From Anatilimnocola aggregata (GTDB lineage Bacteria > Planctomycetota > Planctomycetia > Pirellulales > Pirellulaceae): 64,000 nt of DNA. This document shows, piece by piece, positions 34,969 through 44,688 of this stretch. Made by a program: the position numbers and the translations under genes. Each line of letters begins with the position of its first letter. The stretch's first letter is position 1. The DNA is taken from contig NZ_CP036274.1 in NCBI RefSeq assembly GCF_007747655.1, positions 4,650,001 through 4,714,000 of the forward strand, written 5' to 3'. The notes under the pieces are model-generated. The model ran no database searches, was not told the origin of the DNA, and was given only the letters and a program-made list of their open reading frames with translations.

Positions 34969-35385
34969 TTAGACGAGGTTGATTGACACGTCGATATTTC
35001 CTCGCGTGGCCCGAGAATACGGGCAGATTTGGTGTGCGCCATCCACCACCGCCTGGGCAGTCTCGCGTTCCAGTCCAGGTAGGCTGATGTTCAGTCGTGC
35101 GCGTAGCAGGAATTCGTCGCCGCACAGGCCCAAGTCGACTTCTGCATCAATGGCGGCGTCTGCTGGCAGTTTTCGATTCATCTTGCCAGCGACCAGCATC
35201 ATGGCACTCATAAAACAGGCCGACCAACCGGCGGCAAAGAGTTGCTCTGGATTGGTGCCCGTCCCGGCCATGCCCGGTGACGAAAGTTTGATATCAAGTC
35301 GTCCATCTGAACTGCGCGAGGTGCCATCCCGGCCGCCGCTGGTGTGGGTTCGTGAGGTGTACAAGATTTTTTCGGTCTGAGTCAT
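34969..35385 (-). CDS. ohr: Ohr/OsmC organic hydroperoxide reductase
   Basis: Of three tandem ATGs, the one at 35385 has the best AGGAG spacing. The ~138-residue protein has catalytic cysteines at C57 (GWSACFMSAM) and C121 (HQICPYSRAT), typical of Ohr enzymes. It reduces organic hydroperoxides with dihydrolipoyl groups. It precedes the SDR gene by 68 bases. Confidence 0.9.
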   Translation of the reverse strand: MTQTEKILYTSRTHTSGGRDGTSRSSDGRLDIKLSSPGMAGTGTNPEQLFAAGWSACFMSAMMLVAGKMNRKLPADAAIDAEVDLGLCGDEFLLRARLNISLPGLERETAQAVVDGAHQICPYSRATRGNIDVSINLV

Positions 35386-35703
35386 CATCATCTCCTAGAT
35401 TGAGTCAGTATCGTGACGGTCGTCTGTGTCTATCCGGCTTCACATGTACTAGGCGTGGCGACTGGACAGGCGCCGTTCCTGGCACCTAAATCAGCAGATG
35501 AAGCAAAACAAGATTCGGACCTATTTGCGGCGATATGACACCGATTCCGCGGCATAGGCATAAGTCCATCGCCACTTGCAGGGCTTCATTCCCGTCGAGT
35601 TGCTTTGCCGCGTGTGTAAGACTCACTAACCACACGGGTATATCTCGGAAAGTGGCGAGCAGAGGCTCCGCCAGATAGCTCCTACCAAAGCGAGGAAACT
35701 CAA
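35386..35703. other. Intergenic region between ohr and the Old Yellow Enzyme gene
   Basis: A 318-base divergent intergenic region. It must hold the promoters for the minus-strand stress genes and the plus-strand OYE gene. I see no gene and no clear palindromic operator. Confidence 0.4.
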
Positions 35704-36798
35704 ATGTCGACTCTACTTGATCCTCTCGTCGTGGGTGATTGGAAATTACCAAACCGCGTGGTGTTGGCACCGTTGACGCGGACCCGGGCAAGCGCGGGAC
35801 GTGTTCCGAATGCGATGATGGCAGAATATTATCGGCAACGGGCAGGCGCGGGGCTGATGCTGACGGAAGCCACTAGCGTCACGCCGATGGGCGTGGGCTA
35901 TCCGAATACGCCGGGCATTTGGTCGCACGAACAGATCGAAGGCTGGAAGCTGGTAACGCGCGCGGTGCATGCAGCCGGCGGACGGATTCTGTTGCAGTTG
36001 TGGCATGTGGGGCGAGTTTCGGATCCGTGGTACCTCGCTGGCGAATCGCCCGTCGCTCCCAGCGCTATCGCGCCGGCTGGTCATCTCCATCTGTTGCGAC
36101 CAGAGCGACCGTTTGCGATTCCTCGTGCACTCGAGACGGCCGAGATTCCGGGCATTATCGCGGCCTACAAGCAAGGCGCGGAGAATGCCGAGCGCGCTGG
36201 CTTCGATGGCGTGGAGATCCACGGCGCGAATGGTTACCTGTTGGATCAATTCCTGCAGGACGGTTCGAATCACCGTACCGACGACTATGGCGGCTCGATT
36301 GAGAACCGCGCGCGGCTCCTGCTCGAAGTCACCGACGCAGTTACTTCCGTCTGGAGCGCCAAACGTGTGGGTCTGCATCTAGCGCCGCGTGGCGACATGT
36401 ATTCGATGGGAGATTCGAACGCAGCAGTCACCTTTGGCTACGTCGCCGAGCAAGTCGGCAAACGCGGCATTGCCTTCATTGCAGCCCGCGAATCCGTTGG
36501 CGCCGGCCGGCTCGGCCCCGAACTGAAACGGAAGTTTGGAGGCGTCTATATCGCCAACGAAGGCTTCACCTTCGAGACTGGAAATCAAGTGCTCGCTGCA
36601 GGCGACGCCGACGCAGTTGCGTTCGGCGCACTCTTCATCGCAAACCCTGATTTGCCTCGAAGATTCGCGCTCGGCGCCTCGCTCAATACGCCCGATCCGC
36701 GCACGTTTTACGGCTCAGGACCGCAAGGCTACACGGACTATCCGGCATTAGACGCAAGTGTTACGGCTGCAGAAGCGGAGCATTCATCGGCAGCATGA
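35704..36798 (+). CDS. Old Yellow Enzyme-type ene-reductase (NemA-like)
   Basis: A 364-residue FMN protein with family motifs LAPLTRTRA at the N-terminus, QLWHVGR, and active-site HGAN (H173, N176). DDYGGSIENR follows. It reduces activated C=C or nitro compounds with NAD(P)H. An AGGAAAC site precedes the ATG. It is divergent from an Ohr gene, which suggests an electrophile or oxidant response module. Confidence 0.9.
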   Translation: MSTLLDPLVVGDWKLPNRVVLAPLTRTRASAGRVPNAMMAEYYRQRAGAGLMLTEATSVTPMGVGYPNTPGIWSHEQIEGWKLVTRAVHAAGGRILLQLWHVGRVSDPWYLAGESPVAPSAIAPAGHLHLLRPERPFAIPRALETAEIPGIIAAYKQGAENAERAGFDGVEIHGANGYLLDQFLQDGSNHRTDDYGGSIENRARLLLEVTDAVTSVWSAKRVGLHLAPRGDMYSMGDSNAAVTFGYVAEQVGKRGIAFIAARESVGAGRLGPELKRKFGGVYIANEGFTFETGNQVLAAGDADAVAFGALFIANPDLPRRFALGASLNTPDPRTFYGSGPQGYTDYPALDASVTAAEAEHSSAA

Positions 36799-37228
36799 TC
36801 GCACTTGCTGAACTACTTCGGTCACCTGGGCCAAAGAATAACAGAGCCTCGTTCGGTCCGGAGTACTGGTCGGGACGCAGATACTAACCGGAGAGCGCGG
36901 GGGCTCACTTCGAAGTGTCGGACCTAGGGAAATTAGGGAGCTAACCTCCTGCTGCTGACTGGGGAAAACTTTATTGCGACTTTCGTTGAAATTGAACCGG
37001 CTTGACCTGACCGATTTTTGCCCAGGTCGAGTTCAACGGCCCTCAAGATTCGATCGGTAAACCGCTCAAGTCCACCACGCTTGCGTATTACTTCAGCAAT
37101 TTCCATTGATAAGTTTCTCGCACGCTGCTCCCCAAGCAATGCCGATGTTATAACGATGCGTTCGGGATCCTGCCCTCCCGATGTTTTGGTTCATCTTCTG
37201 CTTCAAGAACTACATCGGTGGCATCGTC
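36799..37228. other. Gene-free stretch upstream of the giant surface protein
   Basis: It contains copy 2 of the dispersed repeat. A 68-residue minus-strand frame at 36933-37139 (EIAEVIRKRGGLERFTDRIL) looks partly protein-like but has no ribosome site, and I do not call it. Confidence 0.35.
36846..36898. repeat. Dispersed intergenic repeat, copy 2
   Basis: GCCTCGTTCGG, then TGGTCGGGACGCAGATACTA and GAGAGCGC. It matches copy 1 almost completely and lies 48 bases after the OYE stop. Confidence 0.6.
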
Positions 37229-40200
37229 ATGCATCAGTCTGTTAAGCGCTGGTTTCAATCGCTCAAGCACGCTCTGTTGAGTGATAAAGGCCCTTCGGCG
37301 GAGCGAGCAAAGAACGGCATTCGCCGAGCTGCGCGGAAGTCATTGCGCTTGGAAGCGCTCGAAGAGCGCTCGATGTTTGCGGTTGCTGTTGTCGACAATG
37401 GTAGCGAGTTGGTCATCTCGACGAACGCGAACGATAACGTGAAGATCTCCGCTGCGGCCGGAATCTTGTCAGTTTCCAGCACAACTGGCTTGGTTAATGG
37501 CAACGCACAATCAGGTGGCGTCTCCACCGCGACTTTCAATCTCGCGGACTTCACAACCATTAATGTGTTTAGCGAAAACGCAAGTCCGTTGAGATTCGAG
37601 AACGTCGAGATCGCGGGCAGCGCCGAATTCGCCAACGAGTCTATCGTTGCGATTGCCAACCATATCGATCTGACAACGGGCCCGCTTAGTGTGAGTGGGT
37701 TGAGTCTTGCGACCGCGGTTCTTGGTGCCGCAATTACTGTCGATCACGCGATTAATTCAACAGGTAACGTCAGCCTCATCCCTCTCGGCGCGAGCGTTTC
37801 CGTGCAAGCGCCAATTAACGCGGCGGGGAGCAACGTCACGCTGATTGCAGGTACTTTGGTGCCGAGCAACTTTACGGTGACGCAAACTTCCGCTGGAGCC
37901 ATCACGGCTGCTTCGGTGCGTGCGGATGGCGCTGGTGGAGTCGATCTGTCGCCGGCCGCGAATGTAGTGGGGACAATTGCTGGTGGGGTAAGTGGGGCCG
38001 GCAACTTCAAATTCAATAACGACGCGAATTTGACGGTTGGGCTGGTAAACGTCAACGGAATCCAGGTGACGAACGGCGACGTCAGCTTGTCGGTCACCGC
38101 TACTCACTCGATTACCACCGACAGGCCCATCGGTGCGAATGGCACTAACAAAACAATCACGCTCGCTGCCGACAGCATCGATCTTGATGAGGGGCAAAGC
38201 CTCGGCGCCGCGAACGTAGTGCTGCAGACCGTCGGCGCTGGCGCTAACTTGACGCTGGGCAACGCGGGGCTGACGAACAACGAACTGAATGCTATCAATG
38301 CCACCAACCTCACGGTTCAAGCAGCAGGCACCATCACCGTTTCGGGTGCCATAGACCTCGTTGACAACGTCTCGCACTTGATCACCCTGCGCGCCCCGGC
38401 CGTCAACGTCGCCAATAGCATCAGCGGCAACTCGTCGACCGGCACGCTGCGGTTCGAGACTAATTCGCTGTCGCTCAACGGAGCCATACCGCATTCGGTC
38501 TCCGCGCCCGCCGTGGAAATCTCCACGACGGCTAATGTCGCCTTCAACAGCACGTTCAATGCTGGCGGCATGGACTTCATGCCCGCCGAACTGGCTGCTC
38601 TCGACGAGGGTATCGTCGATACGCTGCGGATCATCACGACCGGCGACATTTCCTTTACAGGCCTGACGACCGATTTCGCGGATGGATTCACGCTGACGTC
38701 CAGCGCAGCCGTCGCGCTCCAGGCAGGCGGCACGATTTCGACCAGCTCAGGCGGAGCCATCATTGCTTCGCAGTTGGCTGCCAAGGGGAACTCGGTGGCG
38801 CTGACCAGCACGAGCAACATGATCGCCTCGCTCGCCGGTTCTGCCTCGGGCGGAAACTTTGAAGTTACCAATAGTGGCGCGATGACGATAAATACGGTGG
38901 ATGTCGGTGGCCGAGGCATTGGAGCCACGGGCATCAATGTCACCGGCGCGGGCAATGGAATTGCAGTGACTGCCGGCGGCACGTTGACGGTCAGCCAAGT
39001 GGTAAAAGCTCCCGGCGACATCACGCTGACGACAACGGGATCAACCTCTGATCTGGTGACGCAACACAATTCCAACTACGGCATCAATTCGTCGGGCGGC
39101 ACGACCACACTCGACTCGGGACGCGACATCTTCCTCGGCACCGCGCTCGGAACCGGCGACGTGATTGGCGAAGGCCTCGTTCTGAATGCCGTGAACGATA
39201 TTTTTCTCGATACCACGACGTATGCCGAAGCGGACGGCGCGGCCGGTGTGACGGTGACGGCTGGCGGCGATGTGCAGATTATCCGCTCGATTGCGTTCGC
39301 TTCCCGCCTCAACAGCAACGCCGCCGGAGCGCCAATTTCCATCACGACAGGAGCCGGCAAGACATTCGTCGTCGACTCCGGTTCTAGTGGCGGAGTCGCG
39401 GCCAATGGCGGCAACATCACGATTGAAACCGACAACGCCGAGTTGACCTCGTGGGCGATCGCGACCTCCGGAACCGTTACGTGGCAAACAGTGACGAACG
39501 GCCGAGGCATCACGCTTGGATCGGAGGTTGCGGGGAGCCTGAGTCTGACGGACGCAGAACTTGACCTGGTGGAAGCGGGAACGCTAGTCGTCGGCTCGGC
39601 GACAACTGGAGCGATCACCGTTACGGCAGACATCACACGTACGGCGAGCACCGCGGTCGAGCTCATTTCCGCCAGCAATATTGTGCAGAACGGCGCAGCT
39701 GGTTCGATCAACACGGGCGGCGGCACACTGTTGCTCACCCCCGGCAGCACGGCAGAATATCAGCCGAATCGCTCGGGCGCTGATATTACCGCCAGCACGG
39801 CGAGTTTTACGAGCGGCAGCGACTTGGACATCGTACTCAACGGCACGACGGTGGATACGCAGTACACGCAGCTGAATGTTGCCGGTACGGTCAACCTGAC
39901 CGGTGTTGATCTTGCTTTGTCTGGCAGCCACACGCCAGTGCTGGGTAACGTCTTCACGGTTGTTTCCGCGACGAGTCGATCCGGGACCTTCAATGGACTG
40001 GCCAACAACGACGAGATCACGTTGAACGGCGAAACGTTGCGTATCAATTACACGGCGACCAGCGTAACGCTGACCGCTATTGGCGATCCGCCTGTCGTTG
40101 ATGCGGTCGGACCATTCTCAATTCCTGAATACAGCGCGATTGCAACTGCGGTTGGCACTGTCACGGCTACCGATCCCGATGCGAACCCCACTTTCACCTG

Positions 40201-42535
40201 GTCCATCACGGCAGGTAACACGGGCGGTACGTTCGCGATCAACAATGCAGGCGAGATTACGGTCGCCGATAGTAGCCTGCTCGTGTTCACCACCAACCCC
40301 ACGTTCACGCTTACTGTGCAAGTCAGCGACGGGATCTATACCGATACCGGATCGGTCACCATCAACCTGACCAATGTGGCAGACTACGATTATGGCGACG
40401 CCCCTGTAACCTACGGCGTAGCGCAGCACTATGAAGGCGACACCGGCACGGGGCCGCTGCTGGGAACTCGCGATTATGAATCCGCCAGCCAGCCCAACGC
40501 TACGGCCACCGGCGATGATGCCACAGGCACCGATGACGAAGATGGCGTGACGTTCAGCTCGACCACGCTGCAGCCGAGAATCAATGCCAACGTCACGCTG
40601 AACGCCAGCGCGGCGGGCATCGTCGATGCCTGGATCGATTTTAACCGCAACGGCATGTTCGACGCGGCTGAGAAGATCGCCAGTGGATTGAGCGTCACAA
40701 CTGGGGCGAACACCTTCGCGGTGACCGTTCCGGATAACGCAGTCACGGGCACAACCTACGCTCGCTTCCGCATCAGCACTGCTGGTTCCACGCTGCCAAC
40801 CGGACTCGCCAATGATGGCGAAGTGGAAGACTATCAGCTTACGATCCAGAACTTTGCTGCCGGCACGGCGGTGTTGGTCGACGATCCCGAGAATCCGGGC
40901 CCGACGAACCCCGACGTGCTAGTGATTACGGGGCGTGACAATATCAGCGATGCGATCGTGGTCCGCACCACGTCTCCGGGCATGGTTACGGTTTACATGG
41001 CTCCCGGTGGATCGCTCGGCACGTTCCCGCTCGCGTCGATCAGCCGGATGATTATTTCGGGGCGGTCGGGTAACGACTCGATCGTGGTGGAATCGACTGC
41101 GGCAAAGCCGATTAACGTTCCGACCACCATCTACGGCGATGCCGGCAACGATTCAATCTCCGGCGGCAGCGGCCCGGATACGATCATCGGCGGCGATGGC
41201 GTTGATTCGATGGCTGGCAATGCGGGGAACGACATCTTCATTGGCGGCAACGGCAACGATGTGATTGCAGGTGGCGCTGGTTTCGACCGCATCATCGAGC
41301 AACCAGGTGCAGCTTCGGTCTTGGCCACGCAATTGATCGTCGGCACCTCAACGGATCGTTATAGCCAAATTGAGCAAATCGAACTCACCGGCACGGCCGC
41401 TGGCAACAGCTTCGTCATCAACAACTCGACAGCCAATGTGCTGATCGATGGCGCGGGGGGCAACGACACCTTGAGCTACACCGGCGATGGCAATTTTGTA
41501 CTGACCAACTCGTTGCTGACGAGAACGTCGGGCGCGACGACAGCAACAGTGACGGTGACCGACATCACCAGCGTTTCTTTGATTGGCGGTGCCGCTGCCA
41601 ACAAGTTCACCGTCAGCGAATGGACGCGGACGCTCGCCGTAAATGGCGGAGGCGGCACCGATACGATTGATGATTTTGGCAGCGACAACTATGTGCTGAC
41701 TCCGTCGCAGTTGCAGCGATCCGGCAGAACGGCCGTCTCGCTTGTTAGCGTCGAGAATGCAGTTCTCACTTCGACTACCGGCACGGTCGATGGTACGTTC
41801 ACATTTGATAACTGGGCGGGAAGTGCAACTGTGAATGCCGGCGCCGGCGTCGACACGCTCGTCGTGATCGACAACGCGGCGACCATGACCCTGACCAATG
41901 CCAAGCTCACACGCACCGGTCGCGGCGCGATCACGTTCTATGGCATCGAAGCGGCCGAACTCACAGGCGGCGCGAGCGCCAACAACATCAATGCGTCGGC
42001 CTTCAGCGGCAAGCTGCAAATCGATGGCAAGGGGGGCAACGACACGCTGACCAGCGGTTCGGGCGTCGCGATTGTTTTTGGTGGCGAAGGAAACGACACG
42101 CTAGTTGCCGGCAGCGGACCCGCGGTACTCGTCGGCGGTAATGGGAACGACACGCTCAGAGTTGCAGGGACGCCACCAGGCGGTTCCACCGCTGGCCATG
42201 CCATTTTGATTGGCGGTGCTGGCATCGATAAACTCACGGGGGGCGCCGGCGAGGATCTGTTGATCGACAGTTCAACGGACTTCGACCTAATCGCTGCCGA
42301 TCTGGCCAACCTGCTGGCTCACTGGACGGGAGTCGGCTCTTACCAGACCCGCTCAGCTCAACTCGCCAGCGATCTCAATGGGCAACTCAATCCCGACGGC
42401 GTATCTGATACGCTCAGCGGCGGCATCGGGGCTCTCGATCTGTTCTTTGCCAACCTCACCGGCAGCGCCACGGTCAAGGACAAGCTCCTCGACCTCAACA
42501 GGCCGAGTACTGAAATTACCATCAACAACGTCTAA
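37229..42535 (+). CDS. Large secreted repeat protein with GEVED and RTX-like regions
   Basis: 1769 residues from ATG 37229; an ATG at 37181 is possible. The N-terminus is basic then has SLRLEALEERSMFA, the LE-LE-R-ML signature of exported planctomycete proteins. Residues up to about 950 are repetitive, beta-helix-like and rich in Thr/Ser/Gly. A cadherin-like segment (EYSAIATAVGTVTATDPDAN) and a GEVED domain (VDAWIDFNRNGMFDAAEKIA; NDGEVEDYQL) follow. RTX-like GGxGxDxI repeats lie around 1310-1370 and again near the C-terminus. It is probably a cell-surface or secreted calcium-binding adhesin. Confidence 0.8.
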   Translation: MHQSVKRWFQSLKHALLSDKGPSAERAKNGIRRAARKSLRLEALEERSMFAVAVVDNGSELVISTNANDNVKISAAAGILSVSSTTGLVNGNAQSGGVSTATFNLADFTTINVFSENASPLRFENVEIAGSAEFANESIVAIANHIDLTTGPLSVSGLSLATAVLGAAITVDHAINSTGNVSLIPLGASVSVQAPINAAGSNVTLIAGTLVPSNFTVTQTSAGAITAASVRADGAGGVDLSPAANVVGTIAGGVSGAGNFKFNNDANLTVGLVNVNGIQVTNGDVSLSVTATHSITTDRPIGANGTNKTITLAADSIDLDEGQSLGAANVVLQTVGAGANLTLGNAGLTNNELNAINATNLTVQAAGTITVSGAIDLVDNVSHLITLRAPAVNVANSISGNSSTGTLRFETNSLSLNGAIPHSVSAPAVEISTTANVAFNSTFNAGGMDFMPAELAALDEGIVDTLRIITTGDISFTGLTTDFADGFTLTSSAAVALQAGGTISTSSGGAIIASQLAAKGNSVALTSTSNMIASLAGSASGGNFEVTNSGAMTINTVDVGGRGIGATGINVTGAGNGIAVTAGGTLTVSQVVKAPGDITLTTTGSTSDLVTQHNSNYGINSSGGTTTLDSGRDIFLGTALGTGDVIGEGLVLNAVNDIFLDTTTYAEADGAAGVTVTAGGDVQIIRSIAFASRLNSNAAGAPISITTGAGKTFVVDSGSSGGVAANGGNITIETDNAELTSWAIATSGTVTWQTVTNGRGITLGSEVAGSLSLTDAELDLVEAGTLVVGSATTGAITVTADITRTASTAVELISASNIVQNGAAGSINTGGGTLLLTPGSTAEYQPNRSGADITASTASFTSGSDLDIVLNGTTVDTQYTQLNVAGTVNLTGVDLALSGSHTPVLGNVFTVVSATSRSGTFNGLANNDEITLNGETLRINYTATSVTLTAIGDPPVVDAVGPFSIPEYSAIATAVGTVTATDPDANPTFTWSITAGNTGGTFAINNAGEITVADSSLLVFTTNPTFTLTVQVSDGIYTDTGSVTINLTNVADYDYGDAPVTYGVAQHYEGDTGTGPLLGTRDYESASQPNATATGDDATGTDDEDGVTFSSTTLQPRINANVTLNASAAGIVDAWIDFNRNGMFDAAEKIASGLSVTTGANTFAVTVPDNAVTGTTYARFRISTAGSTLPTGLANDGEVEDYQLTIQNFAAGTAVLVDDPENPGPTNPDVLVITGRDNISDAIVVRTTSPGMVTVYMAPGGSLGTFPLASISRMIISGRSGNDSIVVESTAAKPINVPTTIYGDAGNDSISGGSGPDTIIGGDGVDSMAGNAGNDIFIGGNGNDVIAGGAGFDRIIEQPGAASVLATQLIVGTSTDRYSQIEQIELTGTAAGNSFVINNSTANVLIDGAGGNDTLSYTGDGNFVLTNSLLTRTSGATTATVTVTDITSVSLIGGAAANKFTVSEWTRTLAVNGGGGTDTIDDFGSDNYVLTPSQLQRSGRTAVSLVSVENAVLTSTTGTVDGTFTFDNWAGSATVNAGAGVDTLVVIDNAATMTLTNAKLTRTGRGAITFYGIEAAELTGGASANNINASAFSGKLQIDGKGGNDTLTSGSGVAIVFGGEGNDTLVAGSGPAVLVGGNGNDTLRVAGTPPGGSTAGHAILIGGAGIDKLTGGAGEDLLIDSSTDFDLIAADLANLLAHWTGVGSYQTRSAQLASDLNGQLNPDGVSDTLSGGIGALDLFFANLTGSATVKDKLLDLNRPSTEITINNV

Positions 42536-42590
42536 CTTCGGAAGAAGTAAGGCGATGTGACAATGCTTCGGTCACATCGACGCAGTTTCA

Positions 42591-42635
42591 TCGGACGGGC
42601 TACAAGTCGGGACGCACGTACTAACTGAGAGCGTG
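42591..42635. repeat. Dispersed intergenic repeat, copy 3 (divergent)
   Basis: AAGTCGGGACGCA, TACTAACTGAGAGCGTGGG. It shares the core and the downstream GAGAGCG with copies 1 and 2, but the upstream GCCTCG segment is altered. It lies 56 bases after the giant gene's stop. Confidence 0.5.
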
Positions 42636-42696
42636 GGAGGCGTTCGCCTCACTGCCCAAGGTGGACGTTCGTCCCCATCGCCGCCATCCTGCATAT

Positions 42697-42722
42697 CGGC
42701 CTACCTGAGGGCCGGTAGGCCG
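42697..42722. other. 9-bp hairpin between convergent genes
   Basis: CGGCCTACC and GGTAGGCCG are perfect inverted arms with an 8-base loop. There is no T-run, so it is a weak terminator candidate or a REP-like palindrome. Confidence 0.4.
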
Positions 42723-42828
42723 GCAAGGATGCAATACCTCTTACGGCCGCCCTAGTCAGCAGGTGCGCAAAGAGGGCTCGCCCAACCAATTATGGCGAAT
42801 CGAATGGCGAATTGTATCTCTCGGCTTT

Positions 42829-44043
42829 TCATTGCCCGCGGCGGATCTCAGACGCCTGATAGCGAATCTCGAAGCGATAAACTCGCTTTACCCGGCAAGT
42901 AATTTCCCACGTTTCGGGGTTGATCCGCTCGGGCACGTCCATGCGATGGATGTCGACCATCGCGTGAAAGCCTCGTTCCGAAAAGACGTCGATCATCATG
43001 CGTAAGGCTAGCGGGTCGTCGAACAACTCGTCTTCGGTGTTAATCTGCGTGTGGCCGGAAATCGCGTGGGTCCGGATGATCGGAATCATCTTGTCCTCAA
43101 TGAATCGCAGGACACTTTGGAACAAAGGCCGTTGGTTCTGTTCATATTGTTCCAAACGTTCGACGAGCTCCTGCCGGGCGTGTAGCGCCAGTTGAGCTGC
43201 CTCAGGAATTCCTCGAATCAGGTCGAATAGTTCGTGGCTCAGGTCGAGAGAACTTTGGTAAGTGAACTCGCGGGCGATGTTCTGCTGCACATCGTCGAGA
43301 TTGCCTTCGGCGTCGATGAAGTGAAAGTGGAAGAATTTTCGCAGCGACTGCAGAGCGTCGAACGTCGTGTCTTTGAACGTTTGGTAGCGATTGCGGCACA
43401 ATTCGGGATCGACATCGGTCACTCGCTCTTCCTTGAGTTGACCTACGCCAGTCTCGCGGACCAGACGATTATGCTGCTGGATCTCACGGCCGCGTTTCAA
43501 CTGCCGCTCGACGCTGATCTCTTCACTGACGAACAACAGCGCGATGCGGAACATCGGCTTGCGAAAATACCGTGACAGCGGCGAGTTACGAAGGTCGTCG
43601 TGCAGCGTCAAGAGAGCGTTGAAGAACAGCTTTAATGTCTCGGCCTGAACGATCGTCCGCGGAAATCCGTCGATAATCACTCCGTCTTGATAGACGGGTT
43701 GCAGCAACTGCTCCAATAACAGGCCGATCACTTCACGATCGCCAACCATCTTGCCAGCGTTCTTGATCGCGACTGCCTGCGGTGTCGTCAGCAAGTCGCT
43801 CACAACGACCGGCGGCTCGGAGATGTCACGTGTCGCGGCGATAAACGGCGTGTTTGTGCCTTTGCCGGAGCCGGGCGCGCCGCCCAGCCAAATGAAGTCG
43901 CGTGGAAAGCGGAGGTTTTCACGACCGTACTTTTCAACAAGAGCGTCCCACACCGCCGAAAAAATCAGCTGCGCGTCCTTAATCTCAAGGTCGCCAGGAG
44001 TCCTTGCGGGAGCGTCAGATACATCGCGGCTAAGATTCGTCAT
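42829..44043 (-). CDS. Nucleoside-monophosphate-kinase-like protein with long C-terminal extension
   Basis: A 404-residue protein. The P-loop GAPGSGKGT (55-63) and IIDGFPRT match adenylate kinases. A typical adenylate kinase is about 215 residues; here the kinase-like part runs to about 260, and the last ~140 residues (RRPLF region, then FSERGFHAMVDIHRMDVPE) are an unrecognised domain. The enzyme could phosphorylate a nucleotide, but the extra domain suggests a specialised role. It is not adjacent to ribosomal protein genes, unlike the housekeeping adk. Confidence 0.75.
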   Translation of the reverse strand: MTNLSRDVSDAPARTPGDLEIKDAQLIFSAVWDALVEKYGRENLRFPRDFIWLGGAPGSGKGTNTPFIAATRDISEPPVVVSDLLTTPQAVAIKNAGKMVGDREVIGLLLEQLLQPVYQDGVIIDGFPRTIVQAETLKLFFNALLTLHDDLRNSPLSRYFRKPMFRIALLFVSEEISVERQLKRGREIQQHNRLVRETGVGQLKEERVTDVDPELCRNRYQTFKDTTFDALQSLRKFFHFHFIDAEGNLDDVQQNIAREFTYQSSLDLSHELFDLIRGIPEAAQLALHARQELVERLEQYEQNQRPLFQSVLRFIEDKMIPIIRTHAISGHTQINTEDELFDDPLALRMMIDVFSERGFHAMVDIHRMDVPERINPETWEITCRVKRVYRFEIRYQASEIRRGQ

Positions 44044-44164
44044 TGCAACAAAATGCCGACAAAAAGAGGAATGTGCGGGAAATCGGTGTCCTCGAGGCCG
44101 TCATTATTTGCTGACGACTGCCTCTCGTCGATCCCTCCCATCTCATGTGTCCGATTTGGTTTAG

Positions 44165-44310
44165 ATTTCCTTCGTGGAGCGGTTCATCCAAACCTTGCGA
44201 CAAGTCTGCTGGAGCGCTTTCATCGTCTTCGGCGAGCAGCACCTGAATCATCTCTGCTCGGTGTTCGACAACTCCCGACAACTAGACCTAAGGTTCAAGC
44301 TGTCGCATCC
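44165..44310 (+). pseudogene. C-terminal remnant of an integrase-type (rve) transposase
   Basis: From about 44171 the frame reads FVERFIQTLRQVCWSAFIVF then GEQHLNHLCSVF, matching the last part of the rve catalytic core (the ERFIQT...HF-VFGE-HL pattern). The rest of the gene is absent. It probably comes from the same transposase family as the N-terminal remnant at 29142-29420. The 44044-44400 gap holds nothing else. Confidence 0.6.
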
Positions 44311-44400
44311 GCTCGAGAAGGACCTAAATCTTACATTTGCAGGGCCCCGCCGAACGAACCAATTTTCACTGGCCGGCAACGCGCCGACCTACGCTCAGTT

Positions 44401-44688
44401 TTAGAGTTGATTGATGGCCGCCGACCAAACAGCTTCAAACTCCGCTACTGAAATCTCTCGCGGGCTGAAATGTTTGTCCGATGCAATCTCAGCAAACGAT
44501 GGAATTGGTTCAGTGGTAAGACGTGTGTCGCCAGACTGTGAGCGCTCGCCCGCAAAGCTCATACGGCCGTCGCGGGAAACCTCAACCTTGCGAACTTCGA
44601 AGCGATGTTCGTCAAGCTCGGAGTATAGCTGCACCGGATAGTCGGAATGCCGATGAATCCATTGCACGCAGATGTACGTCGTTGTCAT
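44401..44688 (-). CDS. DUF6881 domain protein
   Basis: A 95-residue soluble protein that fits the DUF6881 pattern: VQWIHRHSDYPVQLYSELDE, then FEVRKVEVSRDGRMSFAGE and EISVAEFEAVW. The domain is found in small single-domain bacterial proteins, often near toxin-immunity or mobile regions; function is not known. It lies next to a transposase remnant. Confidence 0.75.
   Translation of the reverse strand: MTTTYICVQWIHRHSDYPVQLYSELDEHRFEVRKVEVSRDGRMSFAGERSQSGDTRLTTEPIPSFAEIASDKHFSPREISVAEFEAVWSAAINQL

Noticed and set aside
36933-37139. A 68-codon minus-strand frame with a helical middle
   Set aside because: No ribosome site, no recognised motif and no supporting context; it may be decayed sequence.
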